Counted from the first letter of the stretch, positions 36,563-48,612 are shown. The stretch is DNA of 64,000 nt from Cephalotus follicularis (GCA_001972305.1 BDDD01002254.1:1-64000), one strand, 5' to 3'. The notes: generated by a model not told the origin, from the sequence alone. Made by a program: numbers and translations.

Positions 36563-37660
36563 CTGTGCTGTCTCATGTTCAGCGTATCTTGGCAGAACAG
36601 GTACCTTAGACTCTTATGATCGGTGAAGATCTCAAACTGCGCCCCGTACAGATAGTGTCTCCACTTCTGAAGGGAGAAGATAATAGCTGCAAGTTCAAGG
36701 TCGTGAGTCGGGTAGTTTTCCTCATATGGTTTAAGCTTCCTTGAGGCATATGCAATCACTTTGCCTCGCTGCATCAGCACGCAACCCAAGCCATTACCCG
36801 ATGCATCATTGTAGACGGCAAAGCCCTCATTACCTTCAGGTAATGCCAAGATAGGAGCGGAAACCAACCGATCCTTCAGTTCACGGAAACTAGCTTCGTA
36901 ATCTTCATCCCAGACAAACAAAACCTTCTTCTGAGTTAGTCTAGTCAAAGGTACAGCTATTCTCAAGAAATTTTGAATAAACCTTCTGTAATATCCAGCC
37001 AAACCAAGAAAACTGCGTACCTCCGCCACATTCTTTGGTTGCGGCCAATCTCGTACTACTTCTGTCTTTGACGGATCCACCGCCAAACCTTCTCCAGATA
37101 CTATGTGACCGAGAAAGATCACATGGTCAAGCCAAAATTCACACTTGCTGAATTTGGCATACAGTTGGTGCTCTCGGAGAATCTGTAGAGCCATACTTAG
37201 GTGGGAAGCATGCTCTTCCTCGCTTTTCGAGTATACAAGTACGTCGTCAATAAACACAACGACGAACTGGTCCAAGTACGGTCGGAACACATCGTTCATC
37301 AATGACATGAACGCAGCCGGTGCATTGGTAACACCAAAAGGCATCACCAGAAACTCATAGTGACCGTATCTTGTTCAGAAGGTAGTCTTCTCAATATCTC
37401 CTTCCCTCACCCTCAACTGGTGATATCCCGTTCTCAAGTCAAGCTTCGAGAACACTATCGCTCCTTGCAACTGGTCAAACAAATCCTCAATGTGGGGTAA
37501 AGGATACTTGTTCTTGATAGTTTCTTTATTCAACATCCTGTAGTCGATGAAGAGCCTCATCGACCTATCTTTCTTCTTGATGAACAGTACCAGTGCACCC
37601 CATGGAGAAACACTGGGTCTTACAAAACCTTTGTCAATCAGGTTCTGTAATTGCAGCTTC
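36559..37660 (-). pseudogene. Element C reverse transcriptase-RNase H, upstream copy
   Basis: The second reverse transcriptase in the same element also has [12 protein letters not shown] frameshift or stop near 37375 separates the fingers region (ending near [10 protein letters not shown]) from the palm. The copy ends abruptly at LNMRQHR where the duplication unit restarts. Confidence 0.9.
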
Positions 37661-39474
37661 AGCTCTCGCAACTCAGCCGGAGCCATCCGATAGGGTGACT
37701 TAGAGATAGGAGACGTTCCAGGAACAAGGTCAATAACGAACTCCATACTCCTCTTGGGTGGTAAGGATCCCAAGTCGTCAGGAAACACATCCGGAAATTC
37801 GCACACAACTGGAATTTCCTCCAAGCTCAAGCCTTTCTCCTTTCTTCGATCAATAACATAAGCCAAATATCCTCCCTTCTCCAGGTATCTCGATGCTCGG
37901 ATAAAGGATATAATCGGTGTTGAAAATCCCTTGTCTCCCTTGAACTGAAAAGTTGTTCCGTCGGGCAGACAAAAATCCACAGTCTTCTGGTAGCAATCCA
38001 TACTAGCTTGGTGCGCCGATAGCCAATCCATCCCCAATATCACATCGAAGTCACAGATAGGCAGTACAATAAGGTCTGCATATAGAGGAATGCCTGCCAT
38101 AGGCATCTCACAACTCCCATATACTGAGTCAGTATACATAGAAGTTCCAGTCGGTGTACTCGCATCAAGTGTATAAGACAAGCAGTCTGGAGTGATATCT
38201 AAACAAGATGCAAAATGTGCAGATATAAAAGAATGTGATGCACATGAATCCATCAGTACTCTAGCAGAATAACCATATATATACAGAGTACCTCCAACAA
38301 CCGAAGTCGACTCTGGAACCTCAGTCTGAGCAAGTACAAAGACTCTACCTTTTGCGATGCCCTTGCCCGTATCTCTCCTCTGTGATTGTCCCGCAGCCGC
38401 ACCACTGCTGCTCCCCGGCCCAGTAGGTGCTGTAGCTGAACCCTTTGGGCAGTCTCTCACTGAATGGCTAGATGCTCCATACCTCAAGCATAGCCCATTC
38501 ATCCTCCAGCAATCCTTCTGCAAGTGGCCCTTCCGACGACAGTGATAACAGGCACAAATTCCCGCTTTACTCCCCTGACTCGGAGTCCTCAGCGTGGCAG
38601 TCTGCCCAATTCTGTTCCTTGATGACTTACTCGGAGAACCACTACTCTGCCATTTTGAAGAAGCTGGTCTTGTCGGGTTCTGTTTAATTTGTTGCACTCG
38701 AGCCCTCTCTGCTCGGTCCTCACTGGATATGCTCTCCAGGAGCCTCGCCTTTTGAGCAACCTCTGAGAAAGTACCCAGCTACATAGCTCTGATCCTCGAC
38801 CGAAGGTCCGGTCGCAAACCCTTCAAAAACCTCCTTATCTTTTTCACATCATCAGCTACCATATATGGTGAATGTATGGATAGCTCCATAAACCTGGCCT
38901 GGTACTCGGCCACAGTCATCTCCCCTTGCCTTAATTCAAGAAGCTCCGTCTCCCTCCGCTCTTGCTCCATCCGTGGAACATAAGAACCAAGGAACTAAGT
39001 ATGGAATCTCTCACATGTAGAGTCAAGTCCAGCGGACTCCCACTTTGCCTTGACCATCTCCCACCAGTGAGTGGCCTCTCCCCAAAGATGGTACACGGCA
39101 AATTTCAGCTTCTAGGTATCGGTACAGTCCATCACTATGAAAATCTTCTCCAAGTCTTGCAGCCATCTCTCAACAATCGTGGCATCAAATTCTCCTCGGA
39201 AACTAGGTGGATTATGTCTCATGAATCTCTCGATATCCCTCCCAAATTGGCTACCATCTTCTCCCGGGCAATGATCGGGAGCTCTGTGTTACGGTCGAGC
39301 TTGCGCGTGGTACTGGCGCATCTCCTCCGCATTGGCCATATTAAAGGCCATCTGTTGATGGAAGTAGTAAGCAATCCGAGTCATTGGGTCTCTATCATCT
39401 TGAGGGACATTCACACCTTCAGGGGCATTGGCTCTAGCGGCCCTAGCCCTACCACGCGTTCTCCTTCGATCCAT
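37661..39474 (-). pseudogene. Element C gag and protease (broken)
   Basis: It begins at a Met followed by DRRRTRGRARAARA. Capsid pieces include RRETELLELRQGEMTVAEYQ and FLKGLRPDLRSRI, broken by stops and shifts between 38779 and 39289. A 440-residue open stretch from 38697 has two zinc-knuckle-like parts ([28 protein letters not shown]; the second lost one Cys) and protease [13 protein letters not shown] near 38250, where Gly of the D-S-G triplet is Cys. It continues into the start of reverse transcriptase. Confidence 0.88.
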
Positions 39475-39570
39475 TTGTTCCTATAAGAAGGACGATGGTT
39501 AGTCACGACTTTAAGGAAACAATTCATTGATTGCCAAGGAAAATATCCTAGCTAAGCATATATGGAATAT

Positions 39571-39582
39571 GCTCTGATACCA
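39571..39582 (-). promoter_or_regulatory. Primer-binding site of C
   Basis: GCTCTGATACCA, exact, four bases from the 5' LTR. Confidence 0.9.
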
Positions 39583-40910
39583 CTTCTGTCACACCCCGTC
39601 TTTCAAATCACATAAAAGTGGTGGAGCAATCAACATATAAATCCGGCTTATGCAAAAATACCAAAAATTTAAACTTTCTGTATCCAATAATCACTTGCGG
39701 AAGCATTTCAAATCAAGCCGGATTAAAAAAACATCACGCATCCCATACTACGTGATGCCCAAAAATGTAAATATCCCAACATAACAGTCGATCGCTCAAA
39801 ACGGAGCGTGAAAATAATACAATACAAGATAACAAATATCCAACGTTACAAAAACCAAATAACATGATAAATGTTCAATAACCCAAAATAAGAGAAAATA
39901 ATAAGTCTTCTCTTTAAATCTCCGTGCATGCTCCAAGTCAAGACCACTCCATCAATCTGTTACAGTAGGGGTTAGCCTTTGTCCTCACTCGGCTAAGTGA
40001 ATAAATCCATAAATACAGTTCAGGTAAGAAGGCAATGAGTATCATGAATGAATGCATAATGATGAGCCATTTCACGTAATTTTCATAGTAAATATACTTT
40101 CCTTATGAACATATAAAAATATATGTATGATCACAGTACAAGTATAACTCAAAAGTTATATCACCAAAAGCATTAAATATGTTCCCAGAAAGGAACCAGA
40201 CAGTCCAGTCGTCATAACCGTCGCCACCTCCTGGCCCAAACGTCATGCACTCTCACTCCATCCCCGTTTGTGAACGGTTCTAGAGCAAGTCCTCCATGAG
40301 TTGCTTAGCACGGCGGCTAAACCAACAGCAAGTTACCCGCACAGCGGCTGAGTAATGAACAAGTTATCAGCACGATAGCTAATAATCAACAAGCTATTAG
40401 CACGATGGATAATAATCAACAAGCACAAGCATTTCACAAGTCAAGCAATCAAGCAATTACATATAATTACTTGATCAAATATATTTGTTTAAAATATACT
40501 TTTCAGTTCACAAGTTGTAATAAGTCATAAGCTTAAAACAATATGTATCTCTGTCTTTGGAAATACTTCCCCAATCATTTCGAAAATATATATATTCATA
40601 AATTTTACATTTTCGCAAAGTTCATTTGGTTTTATAGCCAGACCTTTAAAACATTTCTCTGTCATTGGAAATACTTCCCCAAGCAATTCGAAAATATATA
40701 AATTCATAATTTGACAAATATACATTTTCGTACCCATATAATTATAATAATCATGCAAGCTTTTCGAAATGGTTTAACACTTTTAGGAAAGCAACCATAA
40801 TGCAAGTCAAGTAACAATGCAATCATATGCTCAGAATGCATCTAGGTTCATTTCTAGAGTCGTCTCGGGCCTAACGGTTCTCATCCATGTGAAATTCTAC
40901 TGTCCAGGAG

Positions 40911-41276
40911 GAAAGGCGTCGATGCCATCCCCTAAGGCGTCGATGCCTTTTAGCCTAATGTGTCAACCCTATATACAAGCATTTCCAGGGGTATTCGTAC
41001 CAAAGACGTCGATGTCTTTTTCATACCAGAGAGTATCAGTTCGCAGGCTTGATTCTAGAGGTTAAGATCCAACCTTTTAACCCCTTCTAATAACGAATCT
41101 CACTCCATAACAGTACAAGGTATGCTACTGGTTAATATGTACATAACCATAACATCAAATTGAAGCGAAACAGGCGATCCCAAGTGGCTAAAATGGCCAT
41201 CTGAACTGAATATTACAGTTCAACGATTTTTCCAGAAAAGGAGTAGATGTCTTTATAAAAGACGTCGATGTCTTTT
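40911..41276 (-). repeat. TCGA palindrome cluster, slot 2, C 5' LTR
   Basis: Two groups: GGCGTCGATGCC and CAAAGACGTCGATGTCTTTT words at 40911-41021, and a pair at 41235-41276. Confidence 0.85.
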
Positions 41277-42025
41277 GTCACAGGACGCGTTTTCCACGAT
41301 TTTAACACACCAAGACATTAACCAATGCATCCTTTACACAACAGATTCACGTATTCATGTAATAGTAAATGCATGATCAACCCAGTATATCACAGTAACA
41401 CTACAACGAGTCCAGAATTTCAATCCAATCATTAACATGCAATTCACCATGCTATACATTAACTTAGAACTCAAAATGCACATATAAATCCATCACTTTC
41501 CCCTACCTATGATTTCAAGTTAGAAATCGAAAGTCCACCTCTTTTAGTACTCCAAGAAGTCACTTGAGTCCACAGGTAAGGCTTGGAAGCTTCATGGTTC
41601 GTCCTGGCAATTGGTGTGCAAACTCCAAGTTTTCTTACTCAACAATGGCACACACACTCACTGGTTTCCTTTTTCTCTTTCTTCTGGTGTTATAAAACGA
41701 GAGAGAGAAGTGGGGAGGATTATCTTTATGCAGATGGCTCCCCCAAACACCCTTTCTCTGGCATTTAACAGGCCATCCCCGGAATCTCTCCCACTATCCT
41801 TCTTTCTGTATTTTCTTTTTGTATTCTTTAACCATTCTTTCCTTTGCAGATAACAGGTGGGGATTCCTCTGCATCTTCCATGTGAGGAGCATGCTCAGAG
41901 CACTCCTGGAAACACACCCATATGTACAACACGTCAATATGCACTAGAAAAGGTTTTTGGTAAGCCTCTAAACAAATCCCCCTTGCATGTTGTTCTGCCG
42001 ACGAAGAACGTGCTGGCCATTCATA

Positions 42026-42185
42026 CAAAGGCGTCGACGTCTTCCCTTAGACGTCGATGTCTTTTCCAGTTTGGTAAGAAGGTGTCGATGCTTTCTCCCA
42101 AAGTCGACGTGCATGCCCCTTCCTTCACGTGTGCCCTGGCTCCCAAAGGAGTCGACGTTTTTCCAAAAGACGTCGATGTCTTTTT
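42026..42185 (-). repeat. TCGA palindrome cluster, slot 1, C 5' LTR
   Basis: Six words of the GGCGTCGACGTCTT / AGACGTCGATGTCTTTT type, 165-325 bp after the LTR start. Confidence 0.88.
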
Positions 42186-43076
42186 CTCAGAACGTTGCCG
42201 TTTCAACTTTGACATACACATTCCAATTCCAAGACCATAAATAGGGTTTTAAGCATACTTTGAGTTCAAAACTCAACGTTCTCATTAAACGAAGTTTAAG
42301 AATTACATCATAAATCGAAATATTACATTCAGGAAAATACCGGGCGTTACAAAACCAGATGTCCAAAAAGAAATATCCGTTCATCTCAATAAAACAAAAC
42401 AACTTCAATTCAGATAAAACTAAAATAAAGAATCTGTATTTATTCTCAAAACAGAACTGAATCAGTAAGAGTTTATCAAGGAACAAAAATCCGCACTTTA
42501 ATCATAAAGGCGAAACGGGACAGTTCCAATAAAATCAGATAGCCAAAGAACAGAAAATCCGTACCTTAGCAGGTCAAAAATCTAAACAACTAGAATATCG
42601 AACAAAAGCCCTCTATAAGTATCCTAAACTCCACCACTGATGATATCAATACCTAAACATATAAGTCAAAACATCACATATCATAAAAAGGACGAAACAT
42701 TAAAACTGCCATCAAGCGTCGACAGTTTGTTCTTAGGCGTCGACGGTTTCAAAGCGTCGAGCAAAGAGTCGACTGACCAAAGCACAAAACAGTACAAAGC
42801 GTCGACGGTTTGCGTCAGACACAGATTACCAATTGCATAAAATTGTTTGCAAAACATGAGTAAATCAAATTTTTAAAAATCAATGAGCACAAATTATAAT
42901 ATGCATGTTCTGTGACATGTTATACCAATTCAAAATGCCAGTATATACTATCTTAGTGCATGATCAAAAGTAAAACAAAGGTATGGAAATCTTGAATTAA
43001 AATTTCTGGTTTAGAACAGTTTGTATATAATGCACTATAATCCGAATTTTTCTGTATAAATCATAAAATCTGTGAC

Positions 43077-43078
<2 letters not shown>

Positions 43079-43121
<43 letters not shown>
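43079..43121. repeat. TA microsatellite in B 5' LTR
   Basis: A run of about twenty TA units. The partner LTR at 27189-27203 has only about seven. Confidence 0.9.
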
Positions 43122-43122
<1 letters not shown>

Positions 43123-43857
43123 ACATACGTCAATAGCATGATTTCATTGTTTTTAAGGATCAACATTACAAGTTATGCATAAAACCCATGAATGAACATA
43201 CAACAGAAATTTAGTTTCAACGGGCTTCTAAAATCATGCTCGAAAACAATTTATAGTCGGTTTTAATACAAATTATGGGAAGATACAGAAACTACATAGT
43301 ACAAACTACAACATTCGTTTAGAAATTACCTTCAAAAGACGTCGAAATGATGCAGAGAAAAGGTGCTTAAGTCGCTGTGTTGGTTTGTAAAAATGCAGAA
43401 ATTGTTTAAGTTTTTAAAAAACAATTTTGTTTGGTTAAATGCGAAGATCCATGTTTTTAATTGTCAAAATCGGTATTTTAAGACATTACCATACTAACCA
43501 AAATGCGTCAGATACATAAGGAAATCGGATAGCCAGAAAAAGGAAAGAATCCAACATTCCGAAAACACTGTCACCGTCCAAAACAATTTAGGAAGACGAC
43601 TAAAGCGTTGACTGTTTACTTAAAGCAACGACGGTTAAACGCTTAAACACAAAACGCGTCGATGTCACATGTTTAGGCATCAACGTGTCTCACAGCAGAC
43701 ATAGCATCGGCGGTTCTAATAAGAGCGTTGGCGCTTTGTGCCCAGAAAACAAAATAAAATAAATTCAAACCAAAAATCAAAGCGTTCACAAACCATAGCA
43801 TATATCAAAAGGTATGAACCCAACATAAAACATGTAAGCATAGGAACGGGATATAAA

Positions 43858-44095
43858 CTCTATCTCTCTGTCAGACGGTAAAGAAGTCAAATCCCGAGGA
43901 AAAACATCTCCGAACTCGCAAACCCTGGAATATCTTCCAGTGTTGGCCGCCATCTATCTGTATCGAGCATAGGTGCCAGAAACCCCTGGCATCCCTGTCG
44001 TAACAATCTGTCCGTATGTAAAGCCAAAATCATCGGAACAAACAATGGCTCTAAGGTTCCAAGAAACCAAAAAGGTGGTCATCCCGGAGGACTAA
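43858..44095 (-). pseudogene. Element A protease-reverse transcriptase linker fragment
   Basis: Between the insertions of B and K, the minus strand encodes broken linker sequence ending in SLPSDREIEF, which continues across B into [10 protein letters not shown] at 25313. Stops and shifts are present. Confidence 0.75.
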
Positions 44096-44241
44096 TGTCA
44101 CCCCCCGTTTAAAGAGAAATGACATTTAAGCAGTAAGGGCAATTAACACATAAGTACAGCTCATGTAAAAACCATAGAATTTAAACTTTAAACCAGGAAT
44201 CAGTTACGGAAGCATAAAATATCCATAAACTGTAAAACCCT

Positions 44242-44267
44242 TAGCGTGTATCCCATACTACATGCTA
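44242..44267 (-). promoter_or_regulatory. LTR stem-loop 2 (K)
   Basis: TAGCGTG pairs with CATGCTA, six Watson-Crick pairs plus one wobble-type pair, around TATCCCATACTA. The stem differs at several positions from that in I and C, while the loop is kept. Confidence 0.62.
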
Positions 44268-44490
44268 CCCAACAATTCCAACATTGTTGATCGCCCACAA
44301 ACAGAGCGTGATCCACAGTACAAGTTTAAATCCATCACAAGTTACATCCATAAGAACGATACATCAGAAACCCCTTAATAATTCAGTTTATTACACAACA
44401 GGAGAATAGTAAAACTAAGAACAACATAATACTTGCTCTTCGTCCATGCCGATCCAACAGGTCCACTGCATCAATCTGTAAAGTAGGGGG

Positions 44491-44515
44491 TTAGCCTTTG
44501 TCCTCACTCGGCTAA
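44491..44515 (-). promoter_or_regulatory. LTR stem-loop 1 (K)
   Basis: TTAGCC/GGCTAA stem, followed on the minus strand by acceptor-like TTTACAGATTG. Confidence 0.65.
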
Positions 44516-45373
44516 GTCATAAAAGTAGTTCGGGATTAAAATTAAATGCATGTCATGATATGGATGCATGGATGATGCAGTACAGTAGAAATTCCAGTTT
44601 ATATATATATACAAAAATATATATATTTAACAGTACGGTAAAATATCACTGGGTACATATATAAGAAAATATATGTATGCAGAAACAGTACAGTAGTAAC
44701 TCGGCCAGGGCTACATCAACAAGCACAGTAATTTTCGAGAAGGACCAACAGGCAGTACAGGATGTCCACATATGACCACAACAACAGGCAGTATGTGTAA
44801 CGCCGCCAACTCCTGGCCCCAGGCTACACTCCAACTCTGGTCCCTACTTCAGGCAACCGAGCGAGGCAACAGTATAGTGAGTTACCCAGCCATACTCCTG
44901 GACCCTAGGTCAACCCTACCACTAACTGGCGCTGGCAGCCTCCGCCATGCAACTAGTGGCTCAAGCACAAACACATAACAATTCATAGAGCAAGCAGTGA
45001 ATTCAAGCAGTAACAGTACGGTAAACGGGACAGTAGTGATCGTTTAGATCCACAACAGGCAGGTTATTTTCAAAATGTTTCAAAAGTGACAACATTTGAA
45101 ATATTGCATTTTCAGTAGAAAATACTTTTTAAACAGTTCCAGTAGCGGAAATCGCTTTCCAAAGACGTTTGAAAAATACGATATAAATATTCGTTTGTAC
45201 TCAAAATAGCAGTCTCAACTCACATATGCATTTCTAAAGTAACAACACATTAGAAATCATAAATTGAGTAAAAACAGGCAGTAAACAGTACATATGCAAT
45301 GCATACAAATGCTCAAATGCATCCTAGCAGGAACCGGGATCGTTTCGCATCATTTTAGGCAAACAGCAGTCCA

Positions 45374-45633
45374 ACCAGTCGACTGAAATCCTTACCAGTT
45401 GACTGTTCTGGGTCGAGCAGTATCAGTAGTCGACTGGTTCCTTCTACCAGTCGACTGTCCATTAGGCAGTCGGCTGTTGTTCTTCAACAGTCGACTGTTA
45501 CAATGCACCTACACGAGAACATTCCCAGATTACCATTCTCTGGGCAGTACGAAGTATGAACAATCAACTACTTTCCATTTGCAGTCGACTGGTCTCATTG
45601 AGCAGTCGAGTGTCTTCCCTCGACAGTCGGTTG
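45374..45633 (-). repeat. CAGTCGACTG-type cluster, slot 2, K
   Basis: About nine copies of CAGTCGACTG and one-base variants, 1.13-1.39 kb after the LTR start. Confidence 0.88.
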
Positions 45634-46440
45634 CTCTGCAAACCAGTGGCATGCAAATTGATCTAACTACTCCAATGGATCATGGTAAGCAGATAACTTA
45701 AGCTCAGGGACATGAAATACAACTACAGGTTGTCATATCATCCATATAACAGTTTATCCAACATTCATTTCGTCATGCAAGCCAAAGCCATATAAGGTTC
45801 AACGTGCATGCACAGTAATCACATTGATTCTCAGTAGCAAGCATAACAGCTCCCAAAACAATAGCAAATACGACCTAAATCAGTAGCTACAAGTCACATA
45901 ACCAGGCATTTCAAATCATAGAGCACGTCGTAATTTTAAGCTCAAAATACCACTACAACTTCCCCTACCTTTGATTCCAAGTTAGGAATCTGTAAGTCCA
46001 CCTCTTTGCGTTCCAATCAGTGACGTTCGGAGCTCTTCGGAAGCTCCAACTCCAAGCCCAGCAGCTCCAAGGATAGCTCCCACCTTGAGCTCCAAGCTCC
46101 AACAATGGAAAACACTCTCCTTTCTCTTTTCTCTATGTTTTCTCTATTATTTTCTCTGGTTCTCAAACTTTTCAGTGCTAGTACGAAAGAGATGAGTGAA
46201 GACGTTTTTATGCAGAGTCTTTTCTCCCTTTCCCCCTTCACATGGAACCAAAGCCACATTCCCTCATTCACATGCATGCACACACTCACAGGTCTGATCT
46301 TCTCTGTCCCATGAGGTTTGCATGATTCCCATGTGTCCCTTACATCCCTTCCTTTGGCTGCATGAAGCACAGGTGGCATCTACTTCCAATGTCAGTTGTA
46401 ACATGTGATTTCTGTCACATGCAACAAACAGAGCATGATC

Positions 46441-46592
46441 CAGTCGATTGCCTTCCCCTGGCAGTCAGCTGTTCGCCTGGCAGTCTATTGCCAAGTGTCA
46501 CGACAGTTGGCCAGTCGACTGGTTCATCCTATCAGTCGACTGCCCCCATATGCATCCATCCAGTAGGCTGGTCCTCCATACCAGTCGACTGC
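46441..46592 (-). repeat. CAGTCGACTG-type cluster, slot 1, K
   Basis: About seven copies (CCAGTCGACTGG exact at 46511-46522), 175-325 bp after the LTR start. Confidence 0.88.
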
Positions 46593-46766
46593 CTCCAGTA
46601 TGATTACCAAGTAATCACACTTCAAGAATATAATTGATTAAAATCAACATCACCATAATTTGGGAAAACATCATCAAATTCGGAAAAATCCATTATTTTA
46701 TTAATTCCACAAATATGGTACAATTACATTGTGAAATTACAGTATATGAAAATCACGGGCGTTACA

Positions 46767-48200
46767 ACTAAAAACCACTACTGTCCGATGGCAATCCACC
46801 TGAGCAAAGCTAGCAGACAACCAATTCATGCCAAGAATCACATCTAGGCCATCCATCGGTAAAACAATAAGATCGGCTAATAAGCAACAATCATCAATCT
46901 CTACAATACAATTGTACACACTCGATCGTTGGTCGCTGACTCACCGATAGGTGTGGATACCTCCATCAAGAAAGGAAGGTACTCGGGTCTCAAACCAACA
47001 TGGAAAAAAAATGTAATGCAATGAACGAATGGGATGAACCTAGATCAATAAGAACCCGTGGTGGAAGCTGAAAGAGTCAAACGGTACCTCCAATCACAAC
47101 ATCGGACCCTACTACAGTACTCGGTTCCATAGAAAACACTCTAGCCTGAACTGTCAGAACAGAACTCATAGGCTGCTTCCCCCTGGACTGCGAAGTCCCA
47201 CGGGAAGAAGATGGTACCCTGGCTGTCGGTCCTGGGGAAGGCGGTGACCGCTGTGTCTGATCAAATCCTCTAGGATGAGAACTCCGAGGACAAACTCTAG
47301 CAATGTGGTTGAAACCACCACAAGTGAAGCAATGGCCCAATAACCATCTACAATTCTCAGAAGTAAGGTCGGTCTTCTGAAAATGCACACTAGGAACCAT
47401 AGCACTCTAATTACCACTCCCAGAGAGTCTGGAGGGTGTACCCTGACTAGGTGCTGAAGATTGGCCTCCACGGCACGTGCTCCTTGATCAGTTTCTCCTC
47501 TGAGAACGGGACATGCTCCCACTATCCTGATTACTACCCTGAGAACCAAGAGAGGGATTACTATAAGTCTTCTGTGATTTCGAGCTGCCACTATCACTAC
47601 CACTCTGCCAAGCTGGGGGAGTAGGCCTAATATGGGTCATCTCTCTCATCAGTTTGGCCTCAGCTACAATATCCTCAAGCTGCATAGCCCGGGAAGAAAT
47701 ATCTGATATGGAGGTTAGACCAAAGGGTGTCAGGTTCCTCCTCAAATCCAATCTCTGTCCCGTACGGAACTTGTTTGCTCTACGCTCTTTGCCTTCCACT
47801 AAGTATGGGGTAGATCAGGCTAACTGCATGAATCTCGCCTCATACTCAGCAACTGTCATGCTTCCCCGAACCAGGTAAGCAAATTCAATTTCTCTTCTGT
47901 TAGTCTCTACCTGAGGGTAATACCTTGCATTGAATTCTCTTTTGAAGGCATCCCAAGAGCGGACTGTACCATTCCTTGTCCAATATGTGCTAACCATAGC
48001 CCACAAGCGCTTAGCTTCTCCTTGGAGGATATACACTACCAATACCAATTTCTGTTAATCATCACATCCCATGAGCTAAAAGATCTTCTCCAAATGGGTT
48101 AGCCAAGACTCAACAAGGGTACGATCAGGGAGTCCTACAAATGCTGGAGGCTGCAACTTTAAGAAGCGGCTAAAAAACGGGATGATCAGATGCAATCTCT
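46767..48200 (-). pseudogene. Element A gag and protease (broken, interrupted by K)
   Basis: Gag pieces are YILQGEAKRLWAMVSTYW, FKREFNARYYPQVETNRREI, then a Ser/Gln-rich linker and zinc knuckle CFTCGGFNHIARVC near 47310. The protease has LIDLGSSHSFI near 47040, where D-S/T-G is expected, and LDVILGMNWLSASFAQVDC. Only about 90 bp separate the primer site from capsid-like sequence, so the N-terminus and leader are probably deleted. Confidence 0.85.
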
Positions 48201-48287
48201 TTCAAATTCTGTATCAATATCTCTGCAAATCCATTCACTCAATCTCAATCAACGCATTAATATACTTAACTAACAGGCCAACCAATG

Positions 48288-48299
48288 TCTCTGATACAA
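48288..48299 (-). promoter_or_regulatory. Primer-binding site of A (degenerate)
   Basis: TCTCTGATACAA differs at two positions from the initiator-tRNA-Met complement and lies three bases from the LTR. Confidence 0.65.
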
Positions 48300-48595
48300 T
48301 TTTGGAACACCCCGTGCCCGTGGGGCAGACACGTGGCATTACTCTCTATCCAATAACAATACAATGGTCGGGACTAGTAATATAAAAATGCGAAAAAACT
48401 TAAAACTTTACGATACAAATCATGAAGGGGAAGATACAATACAAATCTTTTACAATACAGTACCGATAAGAACTCTGTCAGATCCAAAAAAAACCCTTGG
48501 TCGATAGTGTCTTCAATCCTTCGGTACGCTGCTACCTGCGGCCCTACATATGCCGGACACAAGGATACAACACAACCCCACCCCGAAGGATAGGG

Positions 48596-48612
48596 TTAGC
48601 CACACTGACTAA
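48596..48612 (-). promoter_or_regulatory. LTR stem-loop 1 (A, 5' LTR)
   Basis: TTAGCCACACTGACTAA; one change relative to the 3' LTR copy, still pairable as RNA. Confidence 0.55.

Larger units (their letters stand above)
35461..37660 (-). repeat. Exact 1100-bp tandem duplication in C pol
   Basis: 35461-36560 and 36561-37660 align at a constant offset of 1100 bp with few differences (for example TCTCATGTTCAGCG at 35471 and 36571). The unit spans most of reverse transcriptase and RNase H. Because 1100 is not a multiple of three, the junction shifts the frame. Confidence 0.95.
33875..42351 (-). mobile_element. Element C: Ty3/gypsy chromovirus nested in B
   Basis: An exact TSD AAACC (33870-33874 and 42352-42356) and uninterrupted continuation of the B LTR across it prove the insertion. 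Its LTR copies differ at only about seven or eight of the roughly 570 comparable bases, so it is young relative to J. It is damaged by loss of the integrase end, polypurine tract and most of the 3' LTR, and it contains a tandem duplication in pol. Confidence 0.95.
39587..42351 (-). repeat. Element C 5' LTR (complete, 2765 bp)
   Basis: On the + strand it runs from TGTCACACCCCGTC to ACCGGGCGTTACA. In transcription order it holds slot-1 palindromes (42026-42185), TATA-like GCATAAAGATAA near 41730, donor-like ATAGGTAGGGG near 41516, slot-2 palindromes (41235-41276 and 40911-41021), stem-loop 1 (39972-39996) and stem-loop 2 (39732-39757). It is the clearest example of the shared LTR architecture. 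Confidence 0.93.
25314..43857 (-). mobile_element. Element B: Ty3/gypsy chromovirus nested in A
   Basis: It has both LTRs, primer site, gag-pol and polypurine tract. It lies in the protease-reverse transcriptase linker of A; TSD CACTA (25309-25313) and CTCTA (43858-43862) differ by one base. The coding motifs of A resume across the gap (DREIEF on the right, VIDLIPG on the left). It is itself interrupted by C. Confidence 0.9.
32735..43857 (-). repeat. Element B 5' LTR, split by element C
   Basis: It consists of 32735-33874 and 42357-43857, about 2.64 kb together. The outer end has decayed (GATATAAA instead of GATATTACA). Slot-1 palindromes are at 43601-43737 and slot-2 at 42712-42812. It holds a TA run absent from its partner LTR. 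Confidence 0.9.
44096..46766 (-). mobile_element. Solo LTR K (2671 bp) in A protease
   Basis: On the + strand it runs from TGTCACCCCCCG to CACGGGCGTTACA with the exact TSD ACTAA (44091-44095 and 46767-46771). It shares stem-loops, TATA-like GCATAAAAAC (near 46205) and donor-like AAAGGTAGGGG (near 45968) with C and I. However, its palindromes are of the CAGTCGACTG type. Confidence 0.93.

Noticed and set aside
35461-37660. Two separate nested elements in place of a duplication in C
   Set aside because: There are no LTRs or TSD between the copies, and the constant 1100-bp offset shows a simple tandem duplication.
46017-46379. 120-codon minus-strand ORF in K
   Set aside because: Same LTR leader position as above; low-complexity Leu/Glu/Arg composition; no family recognised.
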